From Pseudomonas fulva (GTDB lineage: Bacteria > Pseudomonadota > Gammaproteobacteria > Pseudomonadales > Pseudomonadaceae), in contig NZ_JADNYP010000005.1 in the NCBI RefSeq assembly GCF_015680705.1, positions 244,185 through 308,184 on the forward strand: a DNA stretch of 64,000 bases, read 5' to 3'. Below the pieces are notes generated by a model. The model saw only the letters and a list, made by a program, of their open reading frames with translations. It was not told the origin of the DNA and made no database searches. Positions within the stretch are counted from its first letter, which is position 1, and every line of letters starts with the position of its first letter. Both the position numbers and the translations under genes were made by a program. Shown here in pieces: positions 1-9,815 of the stretch.

Positions 1-481
1 TTCGTTCGACGTGGTATCGGAACTGGACAAGCACGAAGTGCAGAACGCCGTGGACAATGCCATCAAGGAACTCGATCGCCGCTATGACCTCAAGGGCAAG
101 GGCAGTTTCGAGTTCAAGGAAAAGGAAAAGACCGTCCTGCTGACTGCCGAGGCCGAGTTCCAGCTCGAGGCGATGATCGAGATCCTCAAGCTGGCGCTGG
201 TCAAGCGCAAGATCGACGTCAAGTGCCTGGAAGTCAAGGACGCCTACCAGTCCGGCAAGGAAATGAAGCAGGAAGCGCTGTTCCGCGAGGGCATCGACAA
301 GGAACTGGCCAAGAAGATCGTGGCCAAGGTGAAGGATGCCAAGCTCAAGGTGCAGGCCGCCATTCAGGGCGAGCAGGTACGCATCACCGGCAAGAAACGT
401 GACGACCTGCAAGAAGCCATCGCCATGCTGCGCGGTACCGATTTCGAGATGCCCCTGCAGTACAACAACTTCCGCGACTGA
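1..481 (+). CDS. yajQ: YajQ family nucleotide/c-di-GMP-binding protein, 5' truncated by the window edge
   Basis: The frame is open from the first base; the visible protein starts [10 protein letters not shown], which matches YajQ right after its usual Met-Pro, so only about two codons are missing (the GTG at 11 is internal). About 159 residues are visible and the family is about 161. YajQ proteins bind nucleotides, and in several Gram-negatives (Xanthomonas, Pseudomonas) bind c-di-GMP and act as a cytosolic partner of transcription factors. The two-lobed fold is suggested by the conserved N-terminal block [10 protein letters not shown] and the C-terminal block ending in PLQYNNFRD. It is followed by a strong nested inverted repeat that probably ends the transcript. 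Confidence 0.95.
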   Translation, partial: SFDVVSELDKHEVQNAVDNAIKELDRRYDLKGKGSFEFKEKEKTVLLTAEAEFQLEAMIEILKLALVKRKIDVKCLEVKDAYQSGKEMKQEALFREGIDKELAKKIVAKVKDAKLKVQAAIQGEQVRITGKKRDDLQEAIAMLRGTDFEMPLQYNNFRD

Positions 482-489
482 CCTGGCCT

Positions 490-573
490 GGCAGGAACCT
501 TGAGCGGGGCGCCAGGGTCCACCGCTTCCCGAGGCCGCCTGAACATTGGCGGCCTGATTTACCTGTTCCTGCC
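490..573. terminator. Nested inverted repeat downstream of yajQ
   Basis: An outer perfect 9-bp repeat, GGCAGGAAC (490-498) with GTTCCTGCC (565-573), encloses an inner perfect 8-bp hairpin, AGGCCGCC (532-539) with GGCGGCCT (548-555). The inner hairpin is followed by GATTT, a weak U-tract, so it may terminate yajQ mRNA. The outer repeat would close a much larger structure just before the mscS ribosome-binding site. Confidence 0.5.
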
Positions 574-594
574 AATTGGCTCCGGGAGATGTCC

Positions 595-1437
595 ATGGAT
601 TTGAACGCTGAAGTCGATCATCTGGTCCGCACCTCGCAGAACTGGATCCCCCTGATAGTGCAGTACGGCAGCCGCCTGCTGCTGGCGTTGGTGACGCTTG
701 CCATAGGCTGGTGGATCATCAACAGGCTGAGCGTGCGCCTGGGCCGGCTGGTCAGCTTGCGCCACCCCGATCCGGCCTTGCAGGGTTTCACCAGCACCCT
801 GGCCAATATCATCCTGAAGATCCTGCTCATGGTCAGCGTGGCCTCGATGATCGGCATCGAGACGACCTCCTTCGTCGCCGCCATCGGTGCTGCCGGCCTG
901 GCCATCGGCCTGGCCTTGCAGGGCAGCCTGGCGAACTTCGCCGGTGGCGTGCTGATCTTGCTGTTCAGGCCGTTTCGCCTGGGCGACTGGATCGAGGCGC
1001 AAGGTGTCAGCGGTACCGTCGACAGCATCCAGATCTTCCATACCGTGCTGCGCACCGGTGACAACAAGACCGTGATCGTGCCCAACGGCAGCCTGTCCAA
1101 CGGCATCATCACCAACTACAACCGCCAGCCCACCCGTCAGGTGGTGTTCGATGTGGGCGTCGATTATGACGCCGACCTGCAAAAGGCCCGCCAGGTGCTG
1201 CTCGATCTGGCCAAGGATCCGCGTGTGCTGCCTGATCCTGCCCCGGCGGCGGTGGTATCGCAGCTTGGCGACAGTTCGATCACGGTGTCGCTGCGTGTCT
1301 GGGTCAAGACACCCGACTACTGGAGTCTGATGTTCATGCTCAACGAGCAGGCCCGCGACCGTCTGCGCGCCGAGGGTATCGACATCCCGTTCCCGCAGCG
1401 GGTGGTTCGTGTGGTGCAGGAACCGGCGGCTCAGTAG
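595..1437 (+). CDS. mscS: Small-conductance mechanosensitive channel (MscS family)
   Basis: Inner-membrane channel that opens on hypo-osmotic stress. The 280-residue length equals E. coli MscS (286). Three membrane segments are visible at about 19-42, 62-88 and 92-125; the last carries the Gly/Ala-rich pore helix (AAIGAAGLAIGLALQGSLAN), the hallmark of the family. It is followed by the cytosolic beta domain (FRPFRLGDWIE...VPNGSLSNGIITNYNR) and an alpha/beta C-terminus. The ATG at 595 is chosen because GGGAG at 584-588 lies six bases upstream; the earlier ATG at 589 would directly abut that Shine-Dalgarno. It stands alone between yajQ and an MFS gene. Confidence 0.92.
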   Translation: MDLNAEVDHLVRTSQNWIPLIVQYGSRLLLALVTLAIGWWIINRLSVRLGRLVSLRHPDPALQGFTSTLANIILKILLMVSVASMIGIETTSFVAAIGAAGLAIGLALQGSLANFAGGVLILLFRPFRLGDWIEAQGVSGTVDSIQIFHTVLRTGDNKTVIVPNGSLSNGIITNYNRQPTRQVVFDVGVDYDADLQKARQVLLDLAKDPRVLPDPAPAAVVSQLGDSSITVSLRVWVKTPDYWSLMFMLNEQARDRLRAEGIDIPFPQRVVRVVQEPAAQ

Positions 1438-1658
1438 ACCGGATCCGCAGGCTTCATCAGGGGCGCTCCTGGTGGGGCAGGCGGGGCTGCGGATGACCGC
1501 GGGACACGACGCGCAGCTCGATTCCGTCAAGCCGGTTGCTTTGTGCCTTGGTTGGGCGCACGCTTTGCCGCGCCGCGCCCTGTCTCGCCATGATCGTCGG
1601 GTCCAGGGCCGGCTTTTCCGGCATACCGCCTGACTCTGTCCGTTATCCGAAGTCCATC
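1438..1658. other. Intergenic region between mscS and the MFS gene
   Basis: About 220 bases with no credible gene; I see no strong promoter, operator or terminator. It presumably carries the promoter of the MFS gene. Confidence 0.3.
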
Positions 1659-2909
1659 ATGACCCCTCTTCTCCACATTACGCCCGCCAGGGCGCTTGCC
1701 TTTGGCTTGATCCTGGCCCTGTTCGAACTGTTGACCTACCTGGCCAGCGACGCCGTCATGCCAGCCATGCCGGTGGTCGTCACCGACCTGCAGGCCAGCC
1801 CCGAATACATTCCCCATGCGCTGAACCTGTACCTGCTCGGCGGCGTGGTCCTGCAATGGCTGATCGGCCCGCTGGCCGACCGCTATGGACGACGACCCTT
1901 GTTGCTGACGGGCTGCGCGTTCTTCGGCGCGGCGTGCCTGGCGACCTATTGGACGCATGACATCGGCCTGTTCAATGCCTTGCGTCTGCTCCAGGGCATC
2001 GGCCTGGGCTTCGTGGTCACGGTGAGTTATCCGGCCTTGAACGAGGCCTTCAGCGAAGCCGATGCCGTGCGGATGATGGCGCTGCTGGCCAATATCGCCT
2101 TGCTCTCGCCCCTGCTCGGGCCGCTGGTCGGTACCCTGATGTTGCAGTGGCTGGATTGGCGCTGGCTGTTCGTGGCATTCGCCGTGGGCGCTACCGGCGT
2201 CTGGCTGGCACTGTATCGGCTGATGCCGGAAACCCTCGGCGTGCAGCGCCGCGATGGCTCGCGCCTGCCGTTCACGCCGATCCAGCTGATACCGTTGCTG
2301 CAAGGCTATGGTCGTCTGCTGAGCAACGGACGTTTCGTCGCCGGCAGCGCGGCGCTTGGCTTGGTGAGCTTGCCGCTGATCGGCTGGATCGGGCTGTCAC
2401 CGGTCCTGCTCATTCACGACGAGGGCTTGAGCACCATGGCGTATGCCTTGTGGCAGTTGCCGGTATTCGCCGGGCTGATTCTCGGCAACCTGATCATCAA
2501 CCGCATCGCCGACCGCTATCCACTGCATCGGTTGGTGCGAGGCGCGCTATGGCCCTACCTGCTGGGGCTGGCCCTGATGGTCGTGGCGACCTGGTACTGG
2601 CAGGCAGTGCCGAGCCTGGTGGCTGGCCTGTCCCTGTATGCGCTGGGCCTGGGCGTGGCCAATGCCGTGCTGTACCGCATGACCTTGTTTTCCAGCCAGC
2701 AGAGCAAGGGGCTGGTCTCGGCGATGCTGGGCATGATCACCATCGCCTTGCTGGGGCTCGGTGGCGTGCTGCTGGCCATGTTGGGCGCAGGCGCGAGCCT
2801 GCTGCATTTCGCCGTGATCGCCGGGGTGGCGGGGGCGCTTGCCTTGTGGCCACTGTGGCGGGTGATCGCCGACGCAGCGCATGGTGGCTCGATGGCTACC
2901 GAAGGGTAG
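1659..2909 (+). CDS. MFS multidrug transporter of the MdfA type
   Basis: A 416-residue major facilitator protein with about 12 hydrophobic segments; it resembles E. coli MdfA (410 residues) throughout, including LQWLIGPLADRYGRRPLLLTG (motif A), LLQGIGLGFVVTVSYPALNEAF and NGRFVAGSAALGLVSLPLIGWI. The two membrane acidic residues important in MdfA (E26 and D34) have counterparts at E23 and D31 (FELLTYLASD). It is therefore expected to export drugs or cations in exchange for protons. The ATG at 1659 matches the family N-terminus; an in-frame upstream extension encodes nothing family-like. Its stop codon lies inside a perfect 15-bp hairpin shared with convergent ampG. The exact substrate cannot be told from sequence. 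Confidence 0.85.
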   Translation: MTPLLHITPARALAFGLILALFELLTYLASDAVMPAMPVVVTDLQASPEYIPHALNLYLLGGVVLQWLIGPLADRYGRRPLLLTGCAFFGAACLATYWTHDIGLFNALRLLQGIGLGFVVTVSYPALNEAFSEADAVRMMALLANIALLSPLLGPLVGTLMLQWLDWRWLFVAFAVGATGVWLALYRLMPETLGVQRRDGSRLPFTPIQLIPLLQGYGRLLSNGRFVAGSAALGLVSLPLIGWIGLSPVLLIHDEGLSTMAYALWQLPVFAGLILGNLIINRIADRYPLHRLVRGALWPYLLGLALMVVATWYWQAVPSLVAGLSLYALGLGVANAVLYRMTLFSSQQSKGLVSAMLGMITIALLGLGGVLLAMLGAGASLLHFAVIAGVAGALALWPLWRVIADAAHGGSMATEG

Positions 2910-2919
2910 CCATCGAGCC
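2886..2919. terminator. Perfect 15-bp hairpin between convergent MFS and ampG genes
   Basis: GGCTCGATGGCTACC (2886-2900) and its exact reverse complement (2905-2919) flank a GAAG tetraloop. The left arm covers the last MFS codons and the stop codon (2907-2909) falls in the right arm. The ampG stop is at 2923. Its position between convergent genes suggests a bidirectional terminator, although only short T-runs follow. Confidence 0.7.
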
Positions 2920-2922
2920 GTT

Positions 2923-4467
2923 TCAAGGTCGATCGGCGGCGGGCTGCTCTGGCGCCTGCTTGCCACCACTGGCCTCCTGCCGCCAGTGCAGGGCGATCAG
3001 CACCAAGGTCGGCACGCCCAGCAAGGCGGTGATGAGGAAGAAGTTGTGATAGCCGACCTTCTCGACCATCACGCCCGAGTAGCCGCCGATCAGGCGCGGC
3101 AGCAGCAGCATGATCGAGCTGAGCAGGGCGTACTGGGTGGCCGAGAACTTCAGGTTGGTCAGGCTCGACAGGTAGGCGACGAAGGCCGAGGTGGCCAGGC
3201 CCGAGCTGAAGTTGTCCAGGGAGATGGTCAGTACCAGCATCTGCAGGTTCGGTCCCATGTCGGCCAGCATCAGGAACAGGATGTTGGTCGCCGCGGAAGC
3301 CGCGCCCCCGATGAACAGGATCGGCAGGATGCCGAAGCGCACGATCAGCAGGCCGCCGGCGCCAGCGCCGAGCAAGGTCATGATCAGGCCGAAGATCTTG
3401 CTCACGCTGGCGATCTGGTCCTTGGTGAAGCCCTGGTCGATGTAGAAGACATTGGCCATCACGCCCATGACCGTGTCCGACATGCGGTAGGTGGCAATCA
3501 GCCCGAGCAGCAGCAGGGCCTGCCAGCGGTAGCGCACGATGAAGTCGTTGACCGGGGTCAGCACCGGCGCCAGGCCGCGACGGCCCATCGACGACAGGCA
3601 AGCCCAGGTCAGGCTGGTGTAGAGAATCGCACGCAGGAACGCCCTGTCCTCGAGCAGCAGGTCCAGCGGCGTCGCACCGCCGAACACCATGCTGCCCCAA
3701 TCGGTATTGAACAGTTGGGTGAACATCGCGGGTACCGAAACCAGCAGGATGATCAGCACGAATACCGAAGCCAGCTGGTGGCCCAGGCCATAACGCGCGG
3801 CCGAAAGCTGGGTGCGCAACGGCACCGGTGGTTCGCGCATCACCAGGGTGGTGAAGACCGCCGGCAGCATCATCAGGCCGAACAGCACGTAGGTGCCGGT
3901 CCAGGCCTGATGCAGGTAGCTGAAGCCGGTGGAGCCGAACCATTCGGCGAAGAACAGCGCGCCGGCCGTGGCCAGCAGGGCAGCGATCCGATAGCCGGCC
4001 ATGTAGCTGGCAGCCAGCGCGGCCTGGCGCTGGTCATCGGCGATTTCCAGGCGGTAGGCGTCCACGGCGATGTCCTGGGTGGCCGAGGCGAAGGCCACCA
4101 GCACTGCCAGCGCGATCAGCCAGGACAGATGTTTCTGCGGATCGCACAGGCCCATGCCGATCAGGCCCGCCACGACCAGCACCTGCGACAGCAGCAGCCA
4201 TGAACGACGCCTGCCCAGCCCGCCGAGCAGCGGCAGGCGCCATTGGTCGAGCAGCGGCGACCATACCCACTTGAAGGCATACGCCAGGCCGATCAGGCTG
4301 GCATAGCCGATGGTCTCGCGGGCCACGCCTGCCTCGCGCAGCCACACCGACAGGGTGGAGAACACCAGCATGTACGGCAATCCGGCAGCGAATCCAAGCA
4401 GCAGCAACACCAAGGTCGACGGGCTGGCATAGGCAGCGAGCGCAGCGCGCCAGGTTTTACGGGGCAT
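2923..4467 (-). CDS. ampG: AmpG muropeptide permease
   Basis: Inner-membrane MFS permease that imports GlcNAc-anhydroMurNAc peptides for peptidoglycan recycling, a step tied to AmpR/AmpC beta-lactamase induction in pseudomonads. The 514-residue protein has the AmpG N-terminus (GFAAGLPYMLVFSTLSVWLREAG, residues about 25-47) and the diagnostic stretch TQDIAVDAYRLE. About 14 hydrophobic segments are seen; the family usually has 12-14. It is convergent with the MFS gene and lies upstream of and codirectional with... no operon partner: the next minus gene (an ATL) ends 43 bases before its start. The upstream AGGCAG is a weak ribosome-binding site. Confidence 0.93.
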   Translation of the reverse strand: MPRKTWRAALAAYASPSTLVLLLLGFAAGLPYMLVFSTLSVWLREAGVARETIGYASLIGLAYAFKWVWSPLLDQWRLPLLGGLGRRRSWLLLSQVLVVAGLIGMGLCDPQKHLSWLIALAVLVAFASATQDIAVDAYRLEIADDQRQAALAASYMAGYRIAALLATAGALFFAEWFGSTGFSYLHQAWTGTYVLFGLMMLPAVFTTLVMREPPVPLRTQLSAARYGLGHQLASVFVLIILLVSVPAMFTQLFNTDWGSMVFGGATPLDLLLEDRAFLRAILYTSLTWACLSSMGRRGLAPVLTPVNDFIVRYRWQALLLLGLIATYRMSDTVMGVMANVFYIDQGFTKDQIASVSKIFGLIMTLLGAGAGGLLIVRFGILPILFIGGAASAATNILFLMLADMGPNLQMLVLTISLDNFSSGLATSAFVAYLSSLTNLKFSATQYALLSSIMLLLPRLIGGYSGVMVEKVGYHNFFLITALLGVPTLVLIALHWRQEASGGKQAPEQPAADRP

Positions 4468-4510
4468 GGGCCAACATCTGCCTCAAGGTTGCGAAAACAA
4501 AGCGCGCACT

Positions 4511-4864
4511 CTAACCGCTGTGCTCCATCGGACGCCAGCCATGGCGTGACATATCCACACGATTATCCTGCACGCCAACCCCTTCGGCGCGAAGCCGGGC
4601 ACGCTGTTCCTCGCCGGACGGCGTACCTGGCGCCAGGCATAGCCGGCCGCCAGCACCCAGCACCCGATGCCAGGGCAGGCGGGTGTCCTCGGGAAGCTGG
4701 CCCAGGGTTCGTCCGACCCAGCGTGCCACCGGGCCCAGCCCCGCCAGTTCGGCAAGCTGGCCGTAGCTCACCACCTTGCCCGGCGGCACCTGTCCCAGCA
4801 CCGAGAACAATGCCGTTCGTCGGGCCTCTCGCTGCTCGGCTGTGAGCGTGGCTGCGCCGGGCAT
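4511..4864 (-). CDS. Alkyltransferase-like protein (ATL, MGMT family without the active cysteine)
   Basis: A 117-residue protein with only the C-terminal DNA-binding domain of O6-alkylguanine-DNA alkyltransferases. The segment PPGKVVSYGQLAELAG is the helix-turn-helix/arginine-finger region. The usual active-site PCHR is replaced by PWHR, the signature of ATL proteins. ATLs (E. coli YbaZ, S. pombe Atl1) bind O6-alkylguanine, cannot remove the alkyl group and hand the lesion to nucleotide excision repair. So it should flag damage and not repair it by itself. It is upstream of ampG on the same strand. Confidence 0.88.
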   Translation of the reverse strand: MPGAATLTAEQREARRTALFSVLGQVPPGKVVSYGQLAELAGLGPVARWVGRTLGQLPEDTRLPWHRVLGAGGRLCLAPGTPSGEEQRARLRAEGVGVQDNRVDMSRHGWRPMEHSG

Positions 4865-5016
4865 CAGGCGTTTCCGTCGAAAAAGGGAGTGGGCAGGTCA
4901 AGTGAAGGCAGGGTGAGAATGGAACTCGATGGCATCTGCTGGGTCTGTCCTTGCTCTGGTCATGGGTAGCTGGATAATGCCCGTCTTTTTCCTGGAACCG
5001 AACCTGTAGTCTTCCT

Positions 5017-6024
5017 ATGCATTCTAGAATGTTGTTGTGTGTTGCCGCTGTTGCCTTCGCTCCTTGCGCCCTTGCCGACACCGTCTGGATGAAGAACGGT
5101 GACAAGCTCAGTGGCAAGATCAAGGTTTTCGATGGCGGCAAGTTGTTGCTCGAAACGCCGTACGGCGGGGCCATCGCCCTTGACTGGAAGCAGGTCAAGA
5201 CCTTGGAGAGCGACCAGCAGCTGCTGGTCAAGCAGGACGCCTATACCGGGGAGAAAGCCAAGTCGTTGAGCGCTGCCGAACCTGGCAAGGTCACCCTGGC
5301 CAACGGCGAGTCGCCCAAGACCGTGGAACTGGCCAGCATCCAGCAGATCATGAAGCCAAAGCCGGTGGTCGAGGACTTGATGTGGAAAGGCAACGTCGAC
5401 GTGGCGCTGGACTACAAGCGTGCCGAGAACGACACGGACGACTATGACGTCAGTTTCAAGACCACCGCGCGTCACGGTCGCTGGCGCCACAACGCCGAGG
5501 GCGAGTACAACCGCGAGACCAAGGACGACGTCACCACCACCAACAACTGGAGCGCCGAATACGCGCTCGATCGTTTCATCACCGAGCAGTGGTTCTGGCA
5601 GGGGCGCCTGGAATACAAGCGCGACCACATCGAGGATCTGGCTCGCCAGCGTACCGTCGGTACCGGCCCGGGCTACCAGTTCTGGGACGACGAGCTGGGT
5701 GCGTTCTCCCTTGGCGGGCTGCTCAACCGCACCGACTACGAATACGCTGATGGCGGCAAGGACAACTTCTATTCCGCGGCGGTCAAGTGGGACTACAACC
5801 GCTACCTGATCGGCAAGACCGTCGAGCTGTTCACCAATGGCGAGCTCGGCAAGCCTCTGGGCAATGTCGCCGACTACTCGCTCGATGCCGAGCTCGGCTT
5901 GCGCTACAAGGTCACCGAGTGGGCCTCGCTGAACCTCAAGGCGGAGAAGGACATCATCGCCGGCACCAGCGACAGCGACCTGGACAAGACTCGCTACACG
6001 GCCGGTTTCGGGGTCACCTGGTAG
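5017..6024 (+). CDS. DUF481 family outer-membrane protein (YdiY-like)
   Basis: A 335-residue exported protein. Residues 1-20 form a signal peptide ending ALA before DTVW. The N-terminal part (about 21-110) is a small beta-rich domain (DTVWMKNGDKLSGKI...GGAIALDWKQVKTL) common in this family. The rest (about 115-335) is made of alternating amphipathic strands rich in aromatic and acidic residues and ends in the outer-membrane signature with a final Trp (YTAGFGVTW), the pattern of a beta-barrel. DUF481 proteins are described as salt-induced outer-membrane proteins; the biochemical role is not established. It is divergent from the ATL gene. Confidence 0.8.
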   Translation: MHSRMLLCVAAVAFAPCALADTVWMKNGDKLSGKIKVFDGGKLLLETPYGGAIALDWKQVKTLESDQQLLVKQDAYTGEKAKSLSAAEPGKVTLANGESPKTVELASIQQIMKPKPVVEDLMWKGNVDVALDYKRAENDTDDYDVSFKTTARHGRWRHNAEGEYNRETKDDVTTTNNWSAEYALDRFITEQWFWQGRLEYKRDHIEDLARQRTVGTGPGYQFWDDELGAFSLGGLLNRTDYEYADGGKDNFYSAAVKWDYNRYLIGKTVELFTNGELGKPLGNVADYSLDAELGLRYKVTEWASLNLKAEKDIIAGTSDSDLDKTRYTAGFGVTW

Positions 6025-6040
6025 GGCCCGCGGCCCTTCG
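6023..6040 (+). terminator. Weak hairpin after the DUF481 gene
   Basis: AGGGCC (6023-6028), loop CGC and GGCCCT (6032-6037), overlapping the stop codon. No T-run follows, so it is only a possible terminator. Confidence 0.3.
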
Positions 6041-6171
6041 TCCCGCAAGCGACGGGTTACAAGCAGAGCGCGATGACGGTTGGAGCGCACAAGCGCCGAA
6101 AAAGGTTGCCGATGCAGCATGCCGCGGCGATCATCGCCCAGCTTGCAGAGCCATGCCTCCAGGAGACCGTC

Positions 6172-6903
6172 ATGAGCGTCAAAGCCCTTCGCCCCGCCCG
6201 CGAACTTCTGCTCAAGGAATATCGCGGGGTGCTGTCGACCCACTCCAGGTCGATGCCCGGTTATCCGTTCGGCTCCGTGGTGCCGTATTGCCTGGATGCC
6301 GAGGGGCATCCGCTGATTCTCATCAGCCGCATCGCCCAGCACACCCACAACCTGCTGGCCGATGCCAAGTGTTCCTTGCTGGTGGGCGAGCGTGACGCGG
6401 AGGATGTCCAGGCGGTAGGGCGCCTGACCGTGATGGCGCAGGCGCGCAGGCTGACGGACGAGACGGCCGTCGAGGCGGCTGCCGAACGCTATTACCGCTA
6501 CTTTCCCGAGGCGGCCGGCTACCACGAGGCCCACGACTTCGACTTCTGGGTGCTCGACCCAGTGCGGCATCGCTACATTGGCGGTTTCGGCGCCATCCAC
6601 TGGCTGGACCAGGCGACCCTGGCCAATCCGTTCGCCGGAAAGATCGAGGCTGGCATGATCGAGCACATGAACCGCGATCATGCCGATGCCATTGCGCACT
6701 ACGTGGAACTGACCGGCCTGCCGCGCTCGGCCCCGGCACGGATGGTCGGGATCGACGAGGAAGGCATGCACCTGCGCATCGGCCAGGGCATTCACTGGCT
6801 GGCGTTCCCGGCGCCTTGCAACACGCCGACACAAGTGCGCGAAGCCTTGGTAGCGCTGGCTCGGGCCGAACGCTGGCCGCTCGCGATGCAGCCGGCAGGT
6901 TGA
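6172..6903 (+). CDS. HugZ-like pyridoxamine-5'-phosphate-oxidase-fold protein with DUF2470 C-terminus
   Basis: A 243-residue protein. Residues about 10-160 look like the FMN-binding split barrel of the pyridoxamine phosphate oxidase/HugZ family (STHSRSMPGYPFGSVVPYCLD, then HTHNLLADAKCSLLVGE). Residues about 165-243 match the DUF2470 domain (MIEHMNRDHADAIAHYVELTG), the arrangement seen in haem-degrading HugZ proteins of Campylobacter and Helicobacter. A role in haem iron use is possible but not proven. The ATG at 6172 has AGGAG at 6161-6165 six bases upstream; in-frame ATGs at 6073 and 6112 lack this. Confidence 0.8.
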   Translation: MSVKALRPARELLLKEYRGVLSTHSRSMPGYPFGSVVPYCLDAEGHPLILISRIAQHTHNLLADAKCSLLVGERDAEDVQAVGRLTVMAQARRLTDETAVEAAAERYYRYFPEAAGYHEAHDFDFWVLDPVRHRYIGGFGAIHWLDQATLANPFAGKIEAGMIEHMNRDHADAIAHYVELTGLPRSAPARMVGIDEEGMHLRIGQGIHWLAFPAPCNTPTQVREALVALARAERWPLAMQPAG

Positions 6904-6967
6904 AATAGCGATTGATCGCATCCATCTGAGGTCTACTGGAAGGTTGTCTTCCGCAGAGGAACCCTCG

Positions 6968-7432
6968 ATGCGTGCTTTTCTATTGCTGTTTCTGATTTTT
7001 CCGGTGCTGGAGCTTTTCGTCTTCGTCAAGGTCAGTGCCGCCATTGGTTTCTTCCCGGCGCTGCTGCTGGTCATTGCCGGTTCCGCCCTGGGCATCCTGG
7101 TGATGCGCCTGGCTGGCCTGGCGACGGCCTTGCGTACGCGTGAAAGCCTGCAGCGTGGCGAGCTCCCCGCCGAGGACATGTTCCAGGGTCTGATGATGGC
7201 CCTTGCTGGTGTGCTGTTGCTGATCCCGGGCTTCATCAGCGATGTGCTCGGCCTGCTGTGCCTGCTGCCGTTCACGCGCCGCCTGATCGCGCGCAAGCTG
7301 CGTCAGCGCGCCGAAGCCCAGGCGATGCGCCAGCGGGCGTTTCGCGACGATCCACTGGCCGGTCGGCCGCAGGAGGGTGGTCAGCGCCCCAATGTCATCG
7401 AAGGCGAATACCAGCGCCGCGATCCTCGCTAG
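6968..7432 (+). CDS. fxsA: FxsA family membrane protein
   Basis: A 154-residue inner-membrane protein with hydrophobic segments near 4-20, 25-45 and 75-100, matching FxsA (MRAFLLLFLIFPVLELFVF...GSALGILVMRLAG...PGFISDVLGLLCLLP). E. coli FxsA reduces exclusion of phage T7 by F plasmids when overproduced; its normal role is unknown. The tail (115-154) is hydrophilic and basic. The start at 6968 follows GAGGA at 6956-6960. In many gamma-proteobacteria fxsA sits directly upstream of groES, as here. Confidence 0.9.
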   Translation: MRAFLLLFLIFPVLELFVFVKVSAAIGFFPALLLVIAGSALGILVMRLAGLATALRTRESLQRGELPAEDMFQGLMMALAGVLLLIPGFISDVLGLLCLLPFTRRLIARKLRQRAEAQAMRQRAFRDDPLAGRPQEGGQRPNVIEGEYQRRDPR

Positions 7433-7454
7433 GCATGCCTGGCAGATCCGCAAG

Positions 7455-7480
7455 CGGCCCCGCAAGGGGCCGTTTCCGTT
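7455..7480 (+). terminator. Rho-independent terminator after fxsA
   Basis: CGGCCCC (7455-7461), loop GCAA, GGGGCCG (7466-7472), then TTTCCGTT. It separates fxsA from the groESL promoter. Confidence 0.75.
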
Positions 7481-7519
7481 CTGGGGGCAGAAGAAGCGAA
7501 AAAAATTTCTCGCCCAAGC

Positions 7520-7549
7520 CTTGTAATTGATTCCGACGACCTCATGTAT
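7520..7549 (+). promoter_or_regulatory. Sigma-32-type heat-shock promoter of groESL
   Basis: A -35-like CTTGTA (7520-7525) is separated by 14 bases from CCTCATGTAT (7540-7549), close to the sigma-32 consensus CTTGAA-N13-17-CCCCATnTA. It lies about 145 bases upstream of groES, so the mRNA should carry a long leader. No CIRCE repeat is seen. Confidence 0.65.
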
Positions 7550-7565
7550 GGGTCACCGCAAGGTT

Positions 7566-7584
7566 TCCGGTGGTTTCCACCGGA
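7566..7584 (+). other. 8-bp hairpin in the groESL leader
   Basis: TCCGGTGG (7566-7573), loop TTT, CCACCGGA (7577-7584), a perfect stem that would lie close to the 5' end of the heat-shock transcript. It might stabilise the mRNA; a role is not shown. Confidence 0.45.
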
Positions 7585-7693
7585 CATTACACAGGTGGTT
7601 CGCCCTGGCGGGCCACTACCGGCAGCGCCGGAAAGCATCAACCCGCCGGTTTCGATACCGGCCGATGAAAACCACAATTGGGAGAGATCGACA

Positions 7694-7987
7694 ATGAAGC
7701 TTCGTCCTCTGCATGACCGCGTCGTCATCCGTCGCAGCGAAGAAGAATCGAAAACCGCTGGCGGTATCGTCCTGCCGGGTTCGGCCGCTGAAAAACCAAA
7801 CCGTGGCGAAGTGGTCGCGGTAGGTACCGGTCGCATCCTGGACAGCGGTGAAGTGCGTGCGCTGGCCGTGAAGGTGGGTGACAAGGTTGTTTTCGGCCCT
7901 TACTCGGGCAGCAACACCGTGAAAGTCGACGGTGAAGACCTGCTGGTGATGAGCGAGAACGAGATCCTCGCTGTCGTCGAAGCTTGA
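7694..7987 (+). CDS. groES: Co-chaperonin GroES
   Basis: The 97-residue 10-kDa co-chaperonin caps the GroEL cylinder. The family N-terminus [14 protein letters not shown], the mobile-loop region ([25 protein letters not shown]) and the C-terminus are all intact. GGAGA at 7681-7685 precedes the ATG by eight bases. The groEL gene starts 44 bases downstream, so both are one operon behind the heat-shock promoter. Confidence 0.99.
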   Translation: MKLRPLHDRVVIRRSEEESKTAGGIVLPGSAAEKPNRGEVVAVGTGRILDSGEVRALAVKVGDKVVFGPYSGSNTVKVDGEDLLVMSENEILAVVEA

Positions 7988-8025
7988 TTCCCCGGTTTCC
8001 AGTTACTCGAAGAATTAAGGATTGA

Positions 8026-9675
<1,650 letters not shown>

Positions 9676-9701
9676 GCCAGCCTTCACCCCCCGCTGTAGC
9701 G

Positions 9702-9733
9702 AAGAAGCCCCGCCTCGTGCGGGGCTTCTTTTT
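9702..9733 (+). terminator. Strong rho-independent terminator after groEL
   Basis: A 12-bp stem, AAGAAGCCCCGC (9702-9713) with GCGGGGCTTCTT (9719-9730), loop CTCGT, then a run of T to 9733. Confidence 0.93.
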
Positions 9734-9815
9734 GTCCGCCGCTTGAGCCCTTCCCGCGAAGCACTTAAGCTGCGCCTGCCGCGCAGACCAACATGCGCCG
9801 CACAGGAGACCCCCG

